A stretch of DNA of 64,000 nt from Dactylonectria macrodidyma (Eukaryota; Ascomycota; Sordariomycetes; Hypocreales; Nectriaceae): positions 682,001 through 746,000 of the forward strand of contig JAGMUV010000004.1 of the NCBI GenBank assembly GCA_020744425.1, in the 5' to 3' direction. The notes under the pieces were generated by a model that saw nothing but the letters and a program-made list of their open reading frames with translations, did not search any database and had not been told where the DNA came from. Each line of letters begins with the position of its first letter. The stretch's first letter is position 1. Below, piece by piece: positions 13,001 to 23,883 of this stretch. Made by a program: the position numbers and the translations under genes.

Positions 13001-14131
13001 ATGCGAAGAAAAGCTCTCAACGACAAGCGGCTATTGAGAAGGCAAAGCAAACCAGAGCTCCTCCTCCAGCTGTTCGATCGCAGCCAAACGGCCCTCCCGA
13101 CCATAGTACATCACTTGACAAGTCTCAGCGCGATGATCGCCCGCCTACGCGCCCTCCGTCACGAATGAACTCGGGCATTTTTAGGTCACAGGAGGATGCC
13201 GCACGTCCTGTAAATGCTGTTTTGTCGAATACCTCCAAGTCTGTTCTGAAACGGGCACTCGGTCAAGATAGCAATGAGCCAGGCCCTGCCCGGCATGCTC
13301 CATCACATGGCGGGCCTCAGTATCATGGCAAGGATGCGAAGCGACGCCGAACAAGCGATGATTTCACTGATGAGCTGGAGGCTGACAACCCCCCGAACAT
13401 CAAAGGCCCGCCTGTCCGACCATCAGGCGGCTTTAAGAAGGTATGTGTTCCACTGTTTTTCTTGTGTGGAAACATAATCTGACCATGAATAGGACTTGCA
13501 GACGAAATCTGTGTTCCAGAATGGCTACTCCAATGTGCCGCAGAGTGCAACGCGTGACCTGTTCAAGGCTACGGTAACCGCCCAGCACGCGAGCCATAGC
13601 AAGGCATCTCACCCCTTGGACATGGCCCAGATCTCAAAGGGGGCAATTCCGTTTGCGCCAAACCCCAACCAGTCGAGCCAGGCGTTCAAAACACCAGCAC
13701 GCCCTGGTGCGATGAACGGTGCAAAGTCAGTGGTGAAGTCTGCTCTTCGGTCATCACCGCGATTCCAGAACGGCGAATCAATCGAGCTCCCTGAAATCAT
13801 GACGGACGACGACGATGATGACGATGACGACGCTTCACATGGCATGACTGCGGCTGCCTGGGCTGATTCACCCGATCTTCGCCGAGCTTTAATGCGACAG
13901 GAAATGATGGATCCATCGCAGATCTTTGGCCCCCCGGCACCCTTGAACATGGACGAGGTCTTTAGCAAGAACAAGGAAAGGTCTCACAAGTTCCGGGCTC
14001 GGACATCGAGTGCCAACTGGAGCGGTGTCGACCGACTGACAGAGGAAGACATTCGTAAGGATCTGGCAGCGCGTGACAAGATGAGACGAGAAGGAGGATG
14101 GTCATATGAGATGAGCCGCGATATGATGTAA
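10081..14131 (+). CDS. Inner centromere protein (INCENP/Sli15-like), chromosomal passenger complex scaffold
   Basis: Exons 10081-10256, 10320-10410, 10462-13440 and 13493-14131 give about 1294 residues. The ATG at 10081 (acacaATGG) starts MAAMRGPRLQVGS. The N-terminal segment (about 1-90, with SARNELDWLNEHMAGIF) resembles the fungal INCENP N-terminus. A long, low-complexity, Ser/Pro/Lys-rich middle has a charged helical stretch rich in E/R/K (about 710-770 and 890-990, predicted coiled or single helix), and an acidic Asp run lies at about 1187-1195. The C-terminal IN-box (about 1204-1250, WADSPDLRRAL then DPSQIFGPPAPLNMDEVF) binds and activates Aurora kinase in this family. The protein would localise Aurora B at centromeres and the spindle midzone, with survivin and borealin homologues. 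Length and C-terminus agree with filamentous-fungal INCENP; conservation outside the two ends is normally poor. Confidence 0.9.
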
Positions 14132-15061
14132 CGGCCTGCAACTATGGGTGTTAATGAGGCGACAAGAGTTCGTCAGAGGCTTAGGTGCGGACGAGGGCTT
14201 GGAGGGAATTGCTCCTGGTGCAATTGGACATGAGAGGTGACCGACAGCACGTGCAGCGAGATTGCATCATTGACGACAAATTGTATGTATAGATACCGAG
14301 AGTTTTGGCAGAGCACTTTTGATTGGCGTATGGAGAACGGTCACGGAGTTGGAATAACCTTTGGGAATCCAGTTATGTATTGACGAAACAATGAGGGTTA
14401 TCTACTTCTGCGATGCGACGTTGTAGTATTTATGTAGTAGCAGGCTTACCCCCTGCTTTCATGTGCAAGCGGTATGATCCCTGACACATGGACCTGTCAC
14501 AAGCTGTTGGATTCTTTGGTGGAGTGAGTGGTTTCAAGAGAGAAAGCTAGAAGCCGCCGTTTCTCCACCTGTCGAGAGCTCATTGGAAGGGGGAACGCTT
14601 ATCACTCGCTTCTAAATACAGCGCAAGGTCCCTTTGGCCAGATCCTTGGCTCAACAATTTTTTCCCGGGTGGCTTTCACATGTCAGCAGCTTGAGAGATC
14701 GTTTTTAAAACAAGCGTGGTAGATAGATAACTACGTGCCTATGGCCCTTCGCATATTATCTACCTTTTGTCGCTCACCAGCTGGCCTTGATCACACCATC
14801 GGTACTTTTGGGGAGTTCTGTGTCCCTGAGCCGCTAATTCGCTTCTTATCGCCCGTATCATCCATCATATGTTCATCGTTCCGATCTGACCGTTCACATG
14901 CTCATCCCGCTGGCCTAGACTACGACATCGCCTTCAACATCATGATTGGGCTGCCCAAGTGTTAGAAGTTCCCTTACAGTCACCTTCACCTCGGCCGGCT
15001 ATTGATTTTGTGCGCCGGCTGGCTGCATTCGGACCAGCGTTGAAATACAACGTACCTCACC
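14132..15061. other. Intergenic region, no gene seen
   Basis: This holds the INCENP 3' end and the upstream region of the next gene. No reading frame with a domain or a convincing start is visible. Confidence 0.6.
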
Positions 15062-16116
15062 ATGTCTCCCACTCCCAGAACCTTCATGCAGAGCTTTCAA
15101 GAGGTCAAAGTAGACCAGATCACCGAAAGTAGGATGTCGAACGTCGTCGCCATGCTTCCAACATCGCTCCAACCTAGCATGGGGCCTATTCGCTTTCTTC
15201 GTCGAAGCATAAGCCTTCATACACTGAGATCGGGCATTCAGGTGCCAGAGGCAACGCCTCGACCGCTCTCAAAAGCTGATGTCCCGACTCTGACCTCTAT
15301 CGGACGTGCCATGGAGGCTATGGAGCCGAGCGATACTCGCCAAGGTTCAGACTCTAGGGCCGTGTGCCCGAGACCCATGAGCAGGGTTCTCTACTCTGAA
15401 GCTGTTGACGATGACCAGATTGTCAGGGCTGCCTCTGGCGTCCATTGGAAGTTTGCTCGGCAGGGTATGGCAGACTCCTTTCAACTCCACTGACCCTTAG
15501 TCTGCGACAATTGCTGAACATTTTTTTCATAGGTACTAGTCTCATAAACATCTCCATTGATGGAGGTAAGCCTGCTCAGGAAGACGAAGACGTTGTTTTC
15601 GAACGGAAAGCTTTCATTGATGGGGTGACATATCTCCTCAAGGCACTTCCACAGGATCTCGATGTTTGTGAACTGAGGCGGATTCAGTGCGCTCTACCAG
15701 AACATGTCGTTCAACCGAATGTCGTTTCTGTTCCGCCTGGAGCTGGCTCCAGGACTCTTCCCGCACCGCCTCAGCCAAGGTCCATCCTTCACCGCGGCGT
15801 TCAGATGACGGTGGTCAACTTGGTCTTCTTCTTGAGCTTTCTGATGCCGTACTTGATGTACTTGCTCAGGTATATGGCAAAGATGGAGCGAAAATACAAG
15901 GTGTCCGAAACCGTGGTAGGCCACGTGCTGGAAATTGCCAACTCCATTGGGAAGCAAAGCGCCTCCATCACTGAATCTATGTGCCAGATGAATGACGGAA
16001 GACTTGGACAGGTTCTATTGGAAGCTGTAATATGGACGGTTGACGGCGTGGCTCAAGGCATCTCGGATGGTCTTGGAGAGGGTCTGTCTAGTGTGGGGGC
16101 TAGGGGCACCATTTGA
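15062..16116 (+). CDS. Conserved-looking hypothetical protein with one membrane segment
   Basis: Two exons, 15062-15464 and 15533-16116 (intron of 68 nt, GTATGG...CATAG), give about 328 residues. The ATG context is tcaccATGt. The N-terminal third is basic and Ser/Pro-rich without a recognised domain. A Pro-rich stretch (about 205-220) precedes one strongly hydrophobic helix at about 227-247 (VVNLVFFLSFLMPYLMYLL). An amphipathic C-terminal half and a Gly-rich end (DGLGEGLSSVGARG) follow. The pattern suggests an integral membrane protein anchored by a single late helix, with soluble parts on both sides; peroxisomal, ER and mitochondrial locations are all possible. I do not recognise the family and assign no function. 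The continuous frame across a canonical intron supports it as a real gene. Confidence 0.75.
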
Positions 16117-16248
16117 TGCGGTAGGGGGAGTTATGATTTGGTTTCGGCTGGAATTATTAGACATTTAGATCCGAAAGCCACGAGTATAGACCAACCTTTT
16201 TCTGCGACAAGGATGGACGAGAATCGACGCTTCTAGGGCGCACTACCT

Positions 16249-16337
16249 GTATCTAGGTACTAGGTAGATACTACCTACCTAGGTAGGTAGTTAAGTGCTG
16301 TTCCCGAATACCTAGGCAGGTACCTGTTACGGCGTAG
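16249..16337. repeat. AGGTA/TACCT tetranucleotide tract with a perfect 20-bp palindrome
   Basis: The stretch is built from (A)CCTA and (T)AGGT words. At 16271-16290 CTACCTACCTAGGTAGGTAG reads identically on both strands. It lies between the stop of the one-TM protein and the helicase promoter. Related words recur in several other intergenic parts of the window. Confidence 0.85.
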
Positions 16338-16384
16338 GTAGTGGTGGGCATGAATGGAGAGGGAGTGGCTGGTCCATTACTCCT

Positions 16385-16418
16385 GTCACGTGTCTGACCA
16401 CTCTCGACACCACGTGAC
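16385..16418. promoter_or_regulatory. Inverted pair of CACGTG boxes upstream of the helicase gene
   Basis: GTCACGTG (16385-16392) and CACGTGAC (16411-16418) form an inverted repeat with 18 nt between them, about 230 bp before the ATG of the MSS116-type gene. CACGTG is the core recognised by bHLH factors such as Cbf1. The sites are seen directly; the regulator is inferred. Confidence 0.5.
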
Positions 16419-16643
16419 AATATGGGACCCTGTATCTAATTGGCCCACTTCGCCGATAAGGCAGACCATGGGTCCCGTCTATGCGGCGAGAAAAAAAAAC
16501 TTCCAATGCCATCCCAATCTGCGACGCGATCCCCATCCTCTCTTTTCCATTCATCGCCTTTTTTCCCTGCCTTCAAGATTTGGGTTTTTTCTTGATTTGT
16601 TTCCACCACTTGAGGCTAATATCACCAGTCATATCCCGCCACA

Positions 16644-18645
16644 ATGTTTAGAAACAGCCTCCGGCGCTGTGCCAATCAGGCCAGAGCTACAGCCACGGCA
16701 TCACTTCTCTCTCAGACACGAACGACCTTGCCCATTTCCAGGCGCCAGCTTGTGCCTGTCCTTACCACCATCTCTCCTTTGAACAGAATTGCGTCAATCT
16801 CTCGAGCGTACAGCAGCGAAGCTCCTGCTGCTGAAAATGAGACTCCAGTCGTCACGACTACTGAGGAAGCGACGAAATTCAGCCACTTGGAAGGCGTTCA
16901 TCCCAATCTCGTGGAGGCAATTACTCGAGGCATGGGCTACGACGATATGACACCCGTTCAGGCCAAGACCATCAACCCTGCTCTCAAGGGAACCGATATG
17001 TAAACACGCAACCCGCCTCCCCCTCATGTTCACAGCTGACAGTCTCAGTGTCGCCCAAGCCAAGACCGGTACCGGCAAGACTCTGGCATTCCTTCTGCCT
17101 CTGCTCCAGCGGATGCTTGTCGAAGATCCTAGCTTGGCCCGTAAGGGTGCCAAGTTCAACGCCCGCGCCAATGATATTCGTGGCATCGTCCTGTCACCCA
17201 CCCGAGAACTTGCCGAGCAGATTGCAGTGGAAGCCCGCCGCCTTACCAGGAACACTGGTCTGGTAGTGCAGTGTGCTGTTGGAGGTACTGATAAGCGCGG
17301 CATGCTACAAAGGACGCGACGAGATGGCTGCCATCTTCTTGTTGCCACTCCTGGTCGATTGAATGACCTGCTCTCGGATCCCCGAAGCGGCATCGAAGCA
17401 CCCAACCTGGCTGCCCTTGTTTTGGACGAGGCTGACCGAATGCTTGATGTCGGATTCGAGAGGGAGCTGAACGAGATCGTTGGTCAGCTCCCCAACACTA
17501 ATGAGAAGACTCGTCAGACTATGCTGGTCTCGGCAACTATCCCTGACAACGTTATTCGCCTGGCCCGCACCATGGTCCGCGCTCATGATTTCGAGTTCGT
17601 CCAAACAATTGCGGAGAACGATTCGCTTACACACGCCAAGGTTCCTCAGAAAATTGCTCCGGTGACTAGTTGGACAAACGTCTTCCCTACTCTGTTTGAG
17701 CTCGTCGATCGAGAGGTTGCTAAGTCTAAGGAGGACCCGAATGGCCGACCTTTCAAGGCCATTGTTTATTTCAACACCACCTCCTTGGTGGAGCTCGCTG
17801 GAGAATTAGCTCACCAGCGGGAGCGCAATGCATCCAGCCATGCTAGACCCATCGCCTCATATGTCCTGCAGTCAAGGCTTACCCAAGGTCAGCGACAGAA
17901 GGCCGCCGATAGCTTCCGCAGAGCAAAGGAAGGAATCCTCATGTCATCTGATGTGACTGCTCGAGGCATGGACTTCCCCGATGTCACCCACGTCATCCAA
18001 GTGGATACTCCTAGAGATCGAGAGTCGTATATTCACCGTCTGGGTCGAACTGGACGACAAAACAAGGAAGGCGAAGGCTGGCTCATCATCCCCCACGCTT
18101 CTGTTCCCAGTGCCCGAAAGATGTTGAAGGGACTGCCGATCACACAGGACGCTACCCTGGAGAGTGCGGAAACCGATACGGTATCGGGCGAGTCGACTCC
18201 TACGCATCTTGAGATGAAGAACCTCTTCGGCGTCATGCCCCGTAGTACACTGGCCTCTACCTATACCTCTATGTTCGGCACTGCTACCGACAAGATTGCC
18301 CTGGCTGAGGACGTCAACGAGTGGGCTGTCCACGGCTGGGGTTGGTCGGCCCCTCCCTCTGTGTCACACAAGTGGGTCACTCTCATGGGATTGTCTCGCG
18401 CTCCTGGCATGAACATCTCGGAAGGTGGCGGCCGTAGGTATGACGGCGATGACCGACGTGGTGGTGACCGTCGGGGATCATATCGATCCGACTCGGGCCG
18501 ATCTGGTGGCGACAGTTTCGACAATATGGCACGAAATGCCTTCCGTGACGATGGCGGCTACGGTGGACGTGGCGGCGGTCGTGATGGCGGTCGTGGCGGT
18601 GGTCGTGGCGGCAGCCGACGTGACTACGGTCGCTCGAGCTTTTAA
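16644..18645 (+). CDS. MSS116: Mitochondrial DEAD-box RNA helicase, MSS116-type
   Basis: Two exons, 16644-16999 and 17049-18645, give about 650 residues, close to yeast Mss116. The N-terminus is basic, Ser/Thr/Arg-rich and lacks acidic residues for about 50 positions, as expected of a mitochondrial targeting sequence. Helicase motifs appear in order: AKTGTGKT (about 123-130, just after the intron), PTRELAEQ (about 170), TPGRL (about 220), DEAD (245-248), SAT (about 282), ARGMDFPDVTHVIQ and HRLGRTGR. The C-terminus ends in an Arg/Gly-rich tail (DDRRGGDRRG through GRGGGRGGS), which typically binds RNA non-specifically. Family members promote group I/II intron splicing and mitochondrial RNA folding. 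Upstream lies a CACGTG inverted pair, and the gene converges on PEX7. Confidence 0.93.
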
Positions 18646-19244
18646 AACGAAGTAGCATATTGGCATGATCAATTCGCACGCCAGCTACGCGCACGCATGT
18701 AATGACAAATCACGGATGGTTGTGGGATGAACTTTGTACTTATACTGGGTATCATTTACGGAAAAGGCATATGTAAGATACGCAGGGGAAAAGGGCCTAC
18801 GGCTTGTAATTAGTTACTACAAGGGCATCGTCATATTGGTGTGGCTCTGCTCTACAAACCTCTACTTTAGAACAATCTCCTTGAACATGCCATGTGACCT
18901 CTGTACTCGATCACCCGTATGATCAGTTTTGTCGCACCTCGGTGCAACAACGGATGTGGCTGCTTCATTCTCTGCACACGTATTTCTTCACGCAGGGGGG
19001 GGGGGGGGGGGGGGGGGGCAAGTAGTGTTGTGTTGAAATATCGTGGATGGAAGGACCAGAACATTGTGTTCCGACCTTGATATCATCATGGTACTTTTGC
19101 CAATACAGGTGATCCTCTGAGATACATATGCCAATTCACTTGGAAGTTACCCCAAACGCCAATCTGGCCATTCGTTACGAAAGCAGCATACCGCAAATAA
19201 CTCCTGCATCAACGCCGAGAATGGTAACATCCTTTCCTAATTGA
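18646..19244. other. Convergent intergenic region between the helicase and PEX7
   Basis: No gene is visible. It carries the 3' ends of two convergent genes and an uninterrupted run of 24 G (18995-19018). Confidence 0.7.
18995..19018. repeat. Homopolymer G24
   Basis: Twenty-four consecutive G on the + strand lie between the 3' ends of convergent genes. The length is at the limit of reliable sequencing and could be a real G-quadruplex-prone tract or an inaccurate count. Confidence 0.9.
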
Positions 19245-20431
19245 TCATGGACCTCGGTGGCTCATCATCACGTTGGTATCCCATAGCATCACCCTCTCAT
19301 CCCAGCCGACAGAGGCCACCCAGCCGCCCATGCCAAATAGACACCAGTCTACTCCAGTGACGAACTCGGTATGGCGATTCATGATTCCCATTTGCGCTCC
19401 AAGTCCAGGGCCCATTGCTGGATTCTGAGGTTGCGCAGACCCATCGTTCCAGAGCCGGACCGTCATGTCGTAGCTGGCACTGATCAGAGTGTCGCTCGCA
19501 TGGGGGCTCCACGCCAACCTGCGGACGGCATAATCGTGGCCCTGCATGACGGAAAGAGGACCGCCGGCTGGATTTCGGATATCAAAGGTACGGATGACTC
19601 TATCCACGCCGCCGGTTGCAATCACCGTGTCCCTGTACTTGTTCCAGTCGTGCGTCAGGATCTCGCCCGGCGCACTCGGGGGACCAAGGGCAGGGGTGGG
19701 GGCACCGGGTTGCACGGGCGGTGCATGAACGGGAATGGTGGTGGTGAGGTGATACTTAGCCGAAGACGGAGTTCGGAGGTCGAAGATACGGAGGTGGGAG
19801 TCGGAGGACACGGCTGAGATGAGGGCGGGATTAGAGGGGCAGAAGGCAGTGCTGTAGGTGCAGTTCCCCACGGGAAGCGTCTTGATGGAGTGGCTTCGGG
19901 TCGGAGACCACTGGAAAGTGTTAGTAGCTGTTATATGCGGGAAATGAACGCTTAACTGACCAGCTTGACTGTTCCGTCCCACGAGCTGGATACAAACGTA
20001 TCCTTGGTCACGGGGCTCCAACACACAGAGAAGGTCTCCCGCTTATGTTCATGGAAGTTCATGACTGGAAACTCGTCTACGCCTAGGTCAAAGAGCTTAA
20101 GAGAGCCATCACCACAAGCGACTATAAGCTGATTCTCATTGATCTCTGACCAAGCCAAGTCGTATAGTGCATCGTTGGTATCGAATCTGGTCGCGGTGCA
20201 GTCAGTCCCTTGTCATGGATTGGCATTTTGTCTAGGCGCGAGGAAAGGGCTCGCGTACGTTTTCTCGACCTGGATTCCCTGGGCCGTCAACCCAAGGGCG
20301 AAGACACGGCCATTGCCCACGATGCCGAAGTTGGCGGAGCTTGCGACCGCGATGCGCGAGTCGTAGTATGGCGAGTATTTGACGGCATAGGGATTGTACC
20401 CTTGCGTTCGGAACTCGAGCATTGCAGCCAT
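19245..20431 (-). CDS. PEX7: Peroxin 7, PTS2 receptor (WD40 protein)
   Basis: Three exons (20259-20431, 19961-20186, 19245-19910 in transcript order) give about 354 residues. The start MAAMLEFRTQGYNPYAVKYSP is typical of Pex7. WD40 blades follow, with GDGSLKLFD, SWDGTVKLW (restored across the second intron), SDSHLRIFD, GVDRVIRTFD, SYDMTVRLWN and GWDERVMLWD as blade ends. Pex7 binds PTS2-bearing matrix proteins in the cytosol and, with a co-receptor such as Pex20 in filamentous fungi, delivers them to the peroxisome. The second intron contains a perfect CTACTAAC branch site. An insertion rich in Pro/Gly sits between the middle blades (APPVQPGAPTPALGPPSAPG), common in fungal orthologues. It is divergent from the AlkB-type gene. 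Confidence 0.94.
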
Positions 20432-20839
20432 GATGTCGGAGGAAAGGCGCCAGGGACGGGGCGCATCAACAACAGAGTTGTTATGATATGAAAGCGCTGC
20501 AATTCACCATGATGTGTTTTGGTCAAGCCCGTATGAAAGTAGGAGCTGAATAACATGTGCCTCGGTAATGGGCCAGCCGCGGGGAGTTGACTGATGTAAC
20601 TAACCCTAAATGCGTCATTGTCAAAGATGATGCACTTACCGAGTTCAATCTAACTGCACTGCTTTCACGTGACCCCGCGTGACTTTCGTAATGAACAACG
20701 CGCCCTTGCCTCGATGACAAGTGGAGTCGTCTAAGGTTGAGCTGCTCATTCTCCGAACCATGCTGCTGTTTCCACCATTATTTATCAGAGGGAGGCACAG
20801 TAGTCTTTGTTACTGAACTCAGTGGTTGACTTCCGAACA
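20432..20839. promoter_or_regulatory. Shared divergent promoter of PEX7 and the AlkB-type gene
   Basis: The start codons are 408 bp apart. A TCACGTGAC element is at 20665-20673, followed closely by CGCGTGAC, a related half-match. No clear TATA box is seen. Confidence 0.5.
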
Positions 20840-22168
20840 ATGAAATCGTTTCTGACTCGTCCCAAACGCAAGCTCGCATCAGAGCCTTTGGATTGCGCAG
20901 AATCCGAAGAACCGACCGAGGTCAAGTTGGCTCTCTTGTCATCTCTACATCCGAAACTCGATCAAGAAGCCTTGCTTGATATTCTCCTAGCCCACGATGG
21001 TTCAGTCTCAGAAGCATCAGCCTCGCTGAGAGTGCTGTCCCCCATTAAGAATGGCTACCGAGGTATTGGGTATCAGAAATCCTTGAAGCAGTACGCTGCT
21101 CCCAATAATGCTATGCCCCCATTTAAGAAAAAGCTTAAGGCCAAAAAAGGCAGCACACTGCATCTATATGACCCGGGCGACATCGCGGAGCATACACCAT
21201 GTACCATCGTCCATAATTTCCTCCCCCCGGAGGAAGCTAACAAGCTTCTCACAGAGCTGTTAGAAGAGTCGAAGTCATATGAGAAAATAACTTTCAAGTT
21301 ATTTGAGAACGTTGTTTCCAGCCCACATACATCTAGTTTCTACGTGGACAGCTACGACGAAATCAAGCGCCAAAAAACCGAGTACCATTACAATGGCGCT
21401 AGATTGACTGTACGTTGGAGGCAAAGCGACCCATCCAACTCTTTGTAAGCTAATGATTATCAGGATGTTCGACGGATTACACCCCAACTTGCAAGAGTCA
21501 AGCCCAAGGTCCAAGACGCAGTCAACGGGGAGGTCCAGAAACGGATACAAACTCGATATCCAGGTGGCAAGAAACTGAGATATCAACCACCGGATCCTTG
21601 GACTCCAAACGCTGCCTTCGTGAACTGTTACAATGGGCCCCAGGAAAGCGTAGGCTGGCACAGCGATCGGCTCACTTATCTTGGGCCGCGGCCGGTCATC
21701 GGATCGCTGTCACTCGGCGTTGCTCGAGAGTTCAGAGTACGCAGAGTCACTCCCAAGGACAGCGACAACAACCCGACCGAGGACCCCGACACAGAGGGTC
21801 AGATCTCTATCCACCTTCCCCACAACTCGCTGCTTGTGATGCATGCGGAGATGCAGGAGGAGTGGAAGCATTGCATTTCGGCTGCGCTTTCGATCGATCC
21901 ACATCCCATTGCTGGAACGGCGCGGATCAATATTACATATAGAGACTATCGGGCGAATATGCACCCGAGGTTCACTCCTAAGTGTCCTTGTATGATGCCC
22001 TGTGTGCTGCGGGTTGTTCAGAAGAAGAAGGATAACTTCGGCAGGTACTTTTGGATGTGCTATGCCAGCAATGTTCCAGAAAAGGAGAACTGTGGCTTCT
22101 TCCAATGGGCGGAATTTGATGACGATGGGAATCCATTGCCGAACAAGGAGAAATCCAAGGTGTCTTAG
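20840..22168 (+). CDS. AlkB-like 2-oxoglutarate/Fe(II) dioxygenase with CUE and GRF zinc-finger domains
   Basis: Two exons, 20840-21409 and 21464-22168, give 424 residues. The ATG at 20840 follows a PuNNATG context (aacaATGA). Residues about 30-70 (VKLALLSSLHPKLDQEALL) look like a CUE-type ubiquitin-binding helix bundle. The AlkB domain spans about 105-355, with the iron ligands H256, D258 (GWHSDRL) and H326 (EWKHCIS), and the 2-oxoglutarate-binding arginines R344 and R350 (ARINITYRDYR). Residues about 364-408 carry a GRF-type zinc finger (CPCMMPC ... WMCY ... ENCGFFQW), a single-stranded DNA or RNA binding module also found in APE2 and Topo III. The expected activity is oxidative demethylation of alkylated bases; which nucleic acid is used is not shown by sequence. 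All catalytic residues are intact. Confidence 0.88.
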
Positions 22169-23883
22169 CGTATCTTTACCAACAAGCACGAGAATGGTTC
22201 TTCGCGTGTAGGTCAATATCAAGAAGCAGGGCGTCAACTTGCGTGTCGGAAGAGTAGCTTAGTGCACAAATTGTCGAAATGTGTCTGATGCTCGTTCCTA
22301 GGTCTTAGACGGGTTCATTTCCTGCTTAGGAGAATTGGGGACAAGTGAGTCAGACCCCCTCTTCTACATCTGATAGATTTGGGATGTTATCGAACCTCGT
22401 GTGGTAGCAAGGAAGATGGATTTAAGATACACACCTCGCCTGAAGCTTAAGAAGTAGCTGTACATAGTACAGCCCCAAGAACAGCCGACGAGTTCCATGT
22501 GAGTCACCAATCGACTGTATAAGACCCGCCGTGGTGCAGATCTCCAGAAAAGAAATGGAAGGTTAGCGGTAAGATATGTGCGTTATATGCTATGAGGTAT
22601 CGGTTTACGAGTCTCGTTGGCATGGCGAGTGTCGCATCTTGGGTTACAAGAGCCCTTCACATCCTGGCAATAAGAGTTCGAGGAGGCCCGAGGGTACAAG
22701 GTCACGCGACAATACTTTAGTGACAGCAACAACGCGATTTGTGAGCGCTTTATTCCAAACTTACGGACAAAGAGAGCAATCGAAGCGTTGTATAAAATGT
22801 GGGCAGGTAGCTCAAGCCCTGGAATGCAGCAGTAAGATAGGACTTAGCTGCGAAGTGAGGGCCTTGCAAGTGCCACCTTGTGAGCCATGGTACAACGATG
22901 CTATCCGAACCTAAGGCGCTGAGGTCGAATGGTGTTTGCCAAAGCAAGCAAAAATGGCCAGCTTGGGTAATTAGAATAGCTTGTTTGAAGTCCGTCCCTC
23001 GTGATACCGAATTATTGGCTCTGGAGGCGTGTGGAAATATGAACAGTGGAGATGAGGGAATGATGCTGAGAGGGCGGCATCAACGGGGCGGTCGGCAAAC
23101 TAGTTAGGTACCTACCTTTGTATTAGATCTACAAGTCTGTCTGTCAGTAGGTAGCTGGTTAACCTAACTTCCCTAATAAACCTTGGTGAGGGTGCAGGGC
23201 AGACGCTGATGATCAGTAATTAGTGCCGCAGAGTCGGGAGTTAGAGGGGGTTGCCTAGTGGAATTTGGGAGCGGGACGCACCTGCGTACGAAGTAGACTA
23301 CCAGGCGCCAGCAGCCACCCCCGCCAGTCAAGCAAGGATCCGCTTACCCCGTTGGCAGTTGCGGCCGCCAATTGGGTTGCGGAAGGACCCCCCAGAATGG
23401 AAACGCAAGATCGGATTTAACTCCTGTTCCCCGACAGCACCAACATTTTGCACCATGTACACTTCTCTCGTCCACAACACTCAATCATCACTGAAATCAG
23501 TCTTCCAGCGTCGAGAGAGGGTCCTAACCAGCTACCCTTGGAGAACTTCAAGTCAAGCTTAGCTTTGTGCTCCATCCCACCTAAGGTCGGCCCATCGTCG
23601 CTGTTGGGGCCACCAGGCCCGCCTCACTTACATCAACATCGACTCACCGTTCATTCGTGTACATATCCCAGACGACACCTGCTACAGCCGAGTTGCCGCC
23701 GGCATCTCTCTTGACGCCGGCACGAACCTCTCTCCCCGCCACCTACCAGAGATATCATATTAGGCCTTCATCGGGAACCACACACCTAAGAGGCGCAGAA
23801 GGCTCTCTGCTCTTTTTCTTCTTTTTGTCCTCTCCTTCCTCCTCTTTTTTTATCAAGTCACTGAAACGCGCGACACAGCCACC
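22169..23883. other. Intergenic region, no gene seen; RIB7 promoter at its end
   Basis: There are no convincing coding exons. TACCT/AGGTA words occur at 23104-23118. The last 80 bp form a strongly pyrimidine-rich tract (about 23804-23851), typical of fungal core promoters and leaders just upstream of a start codon. Confidence 0.6.
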
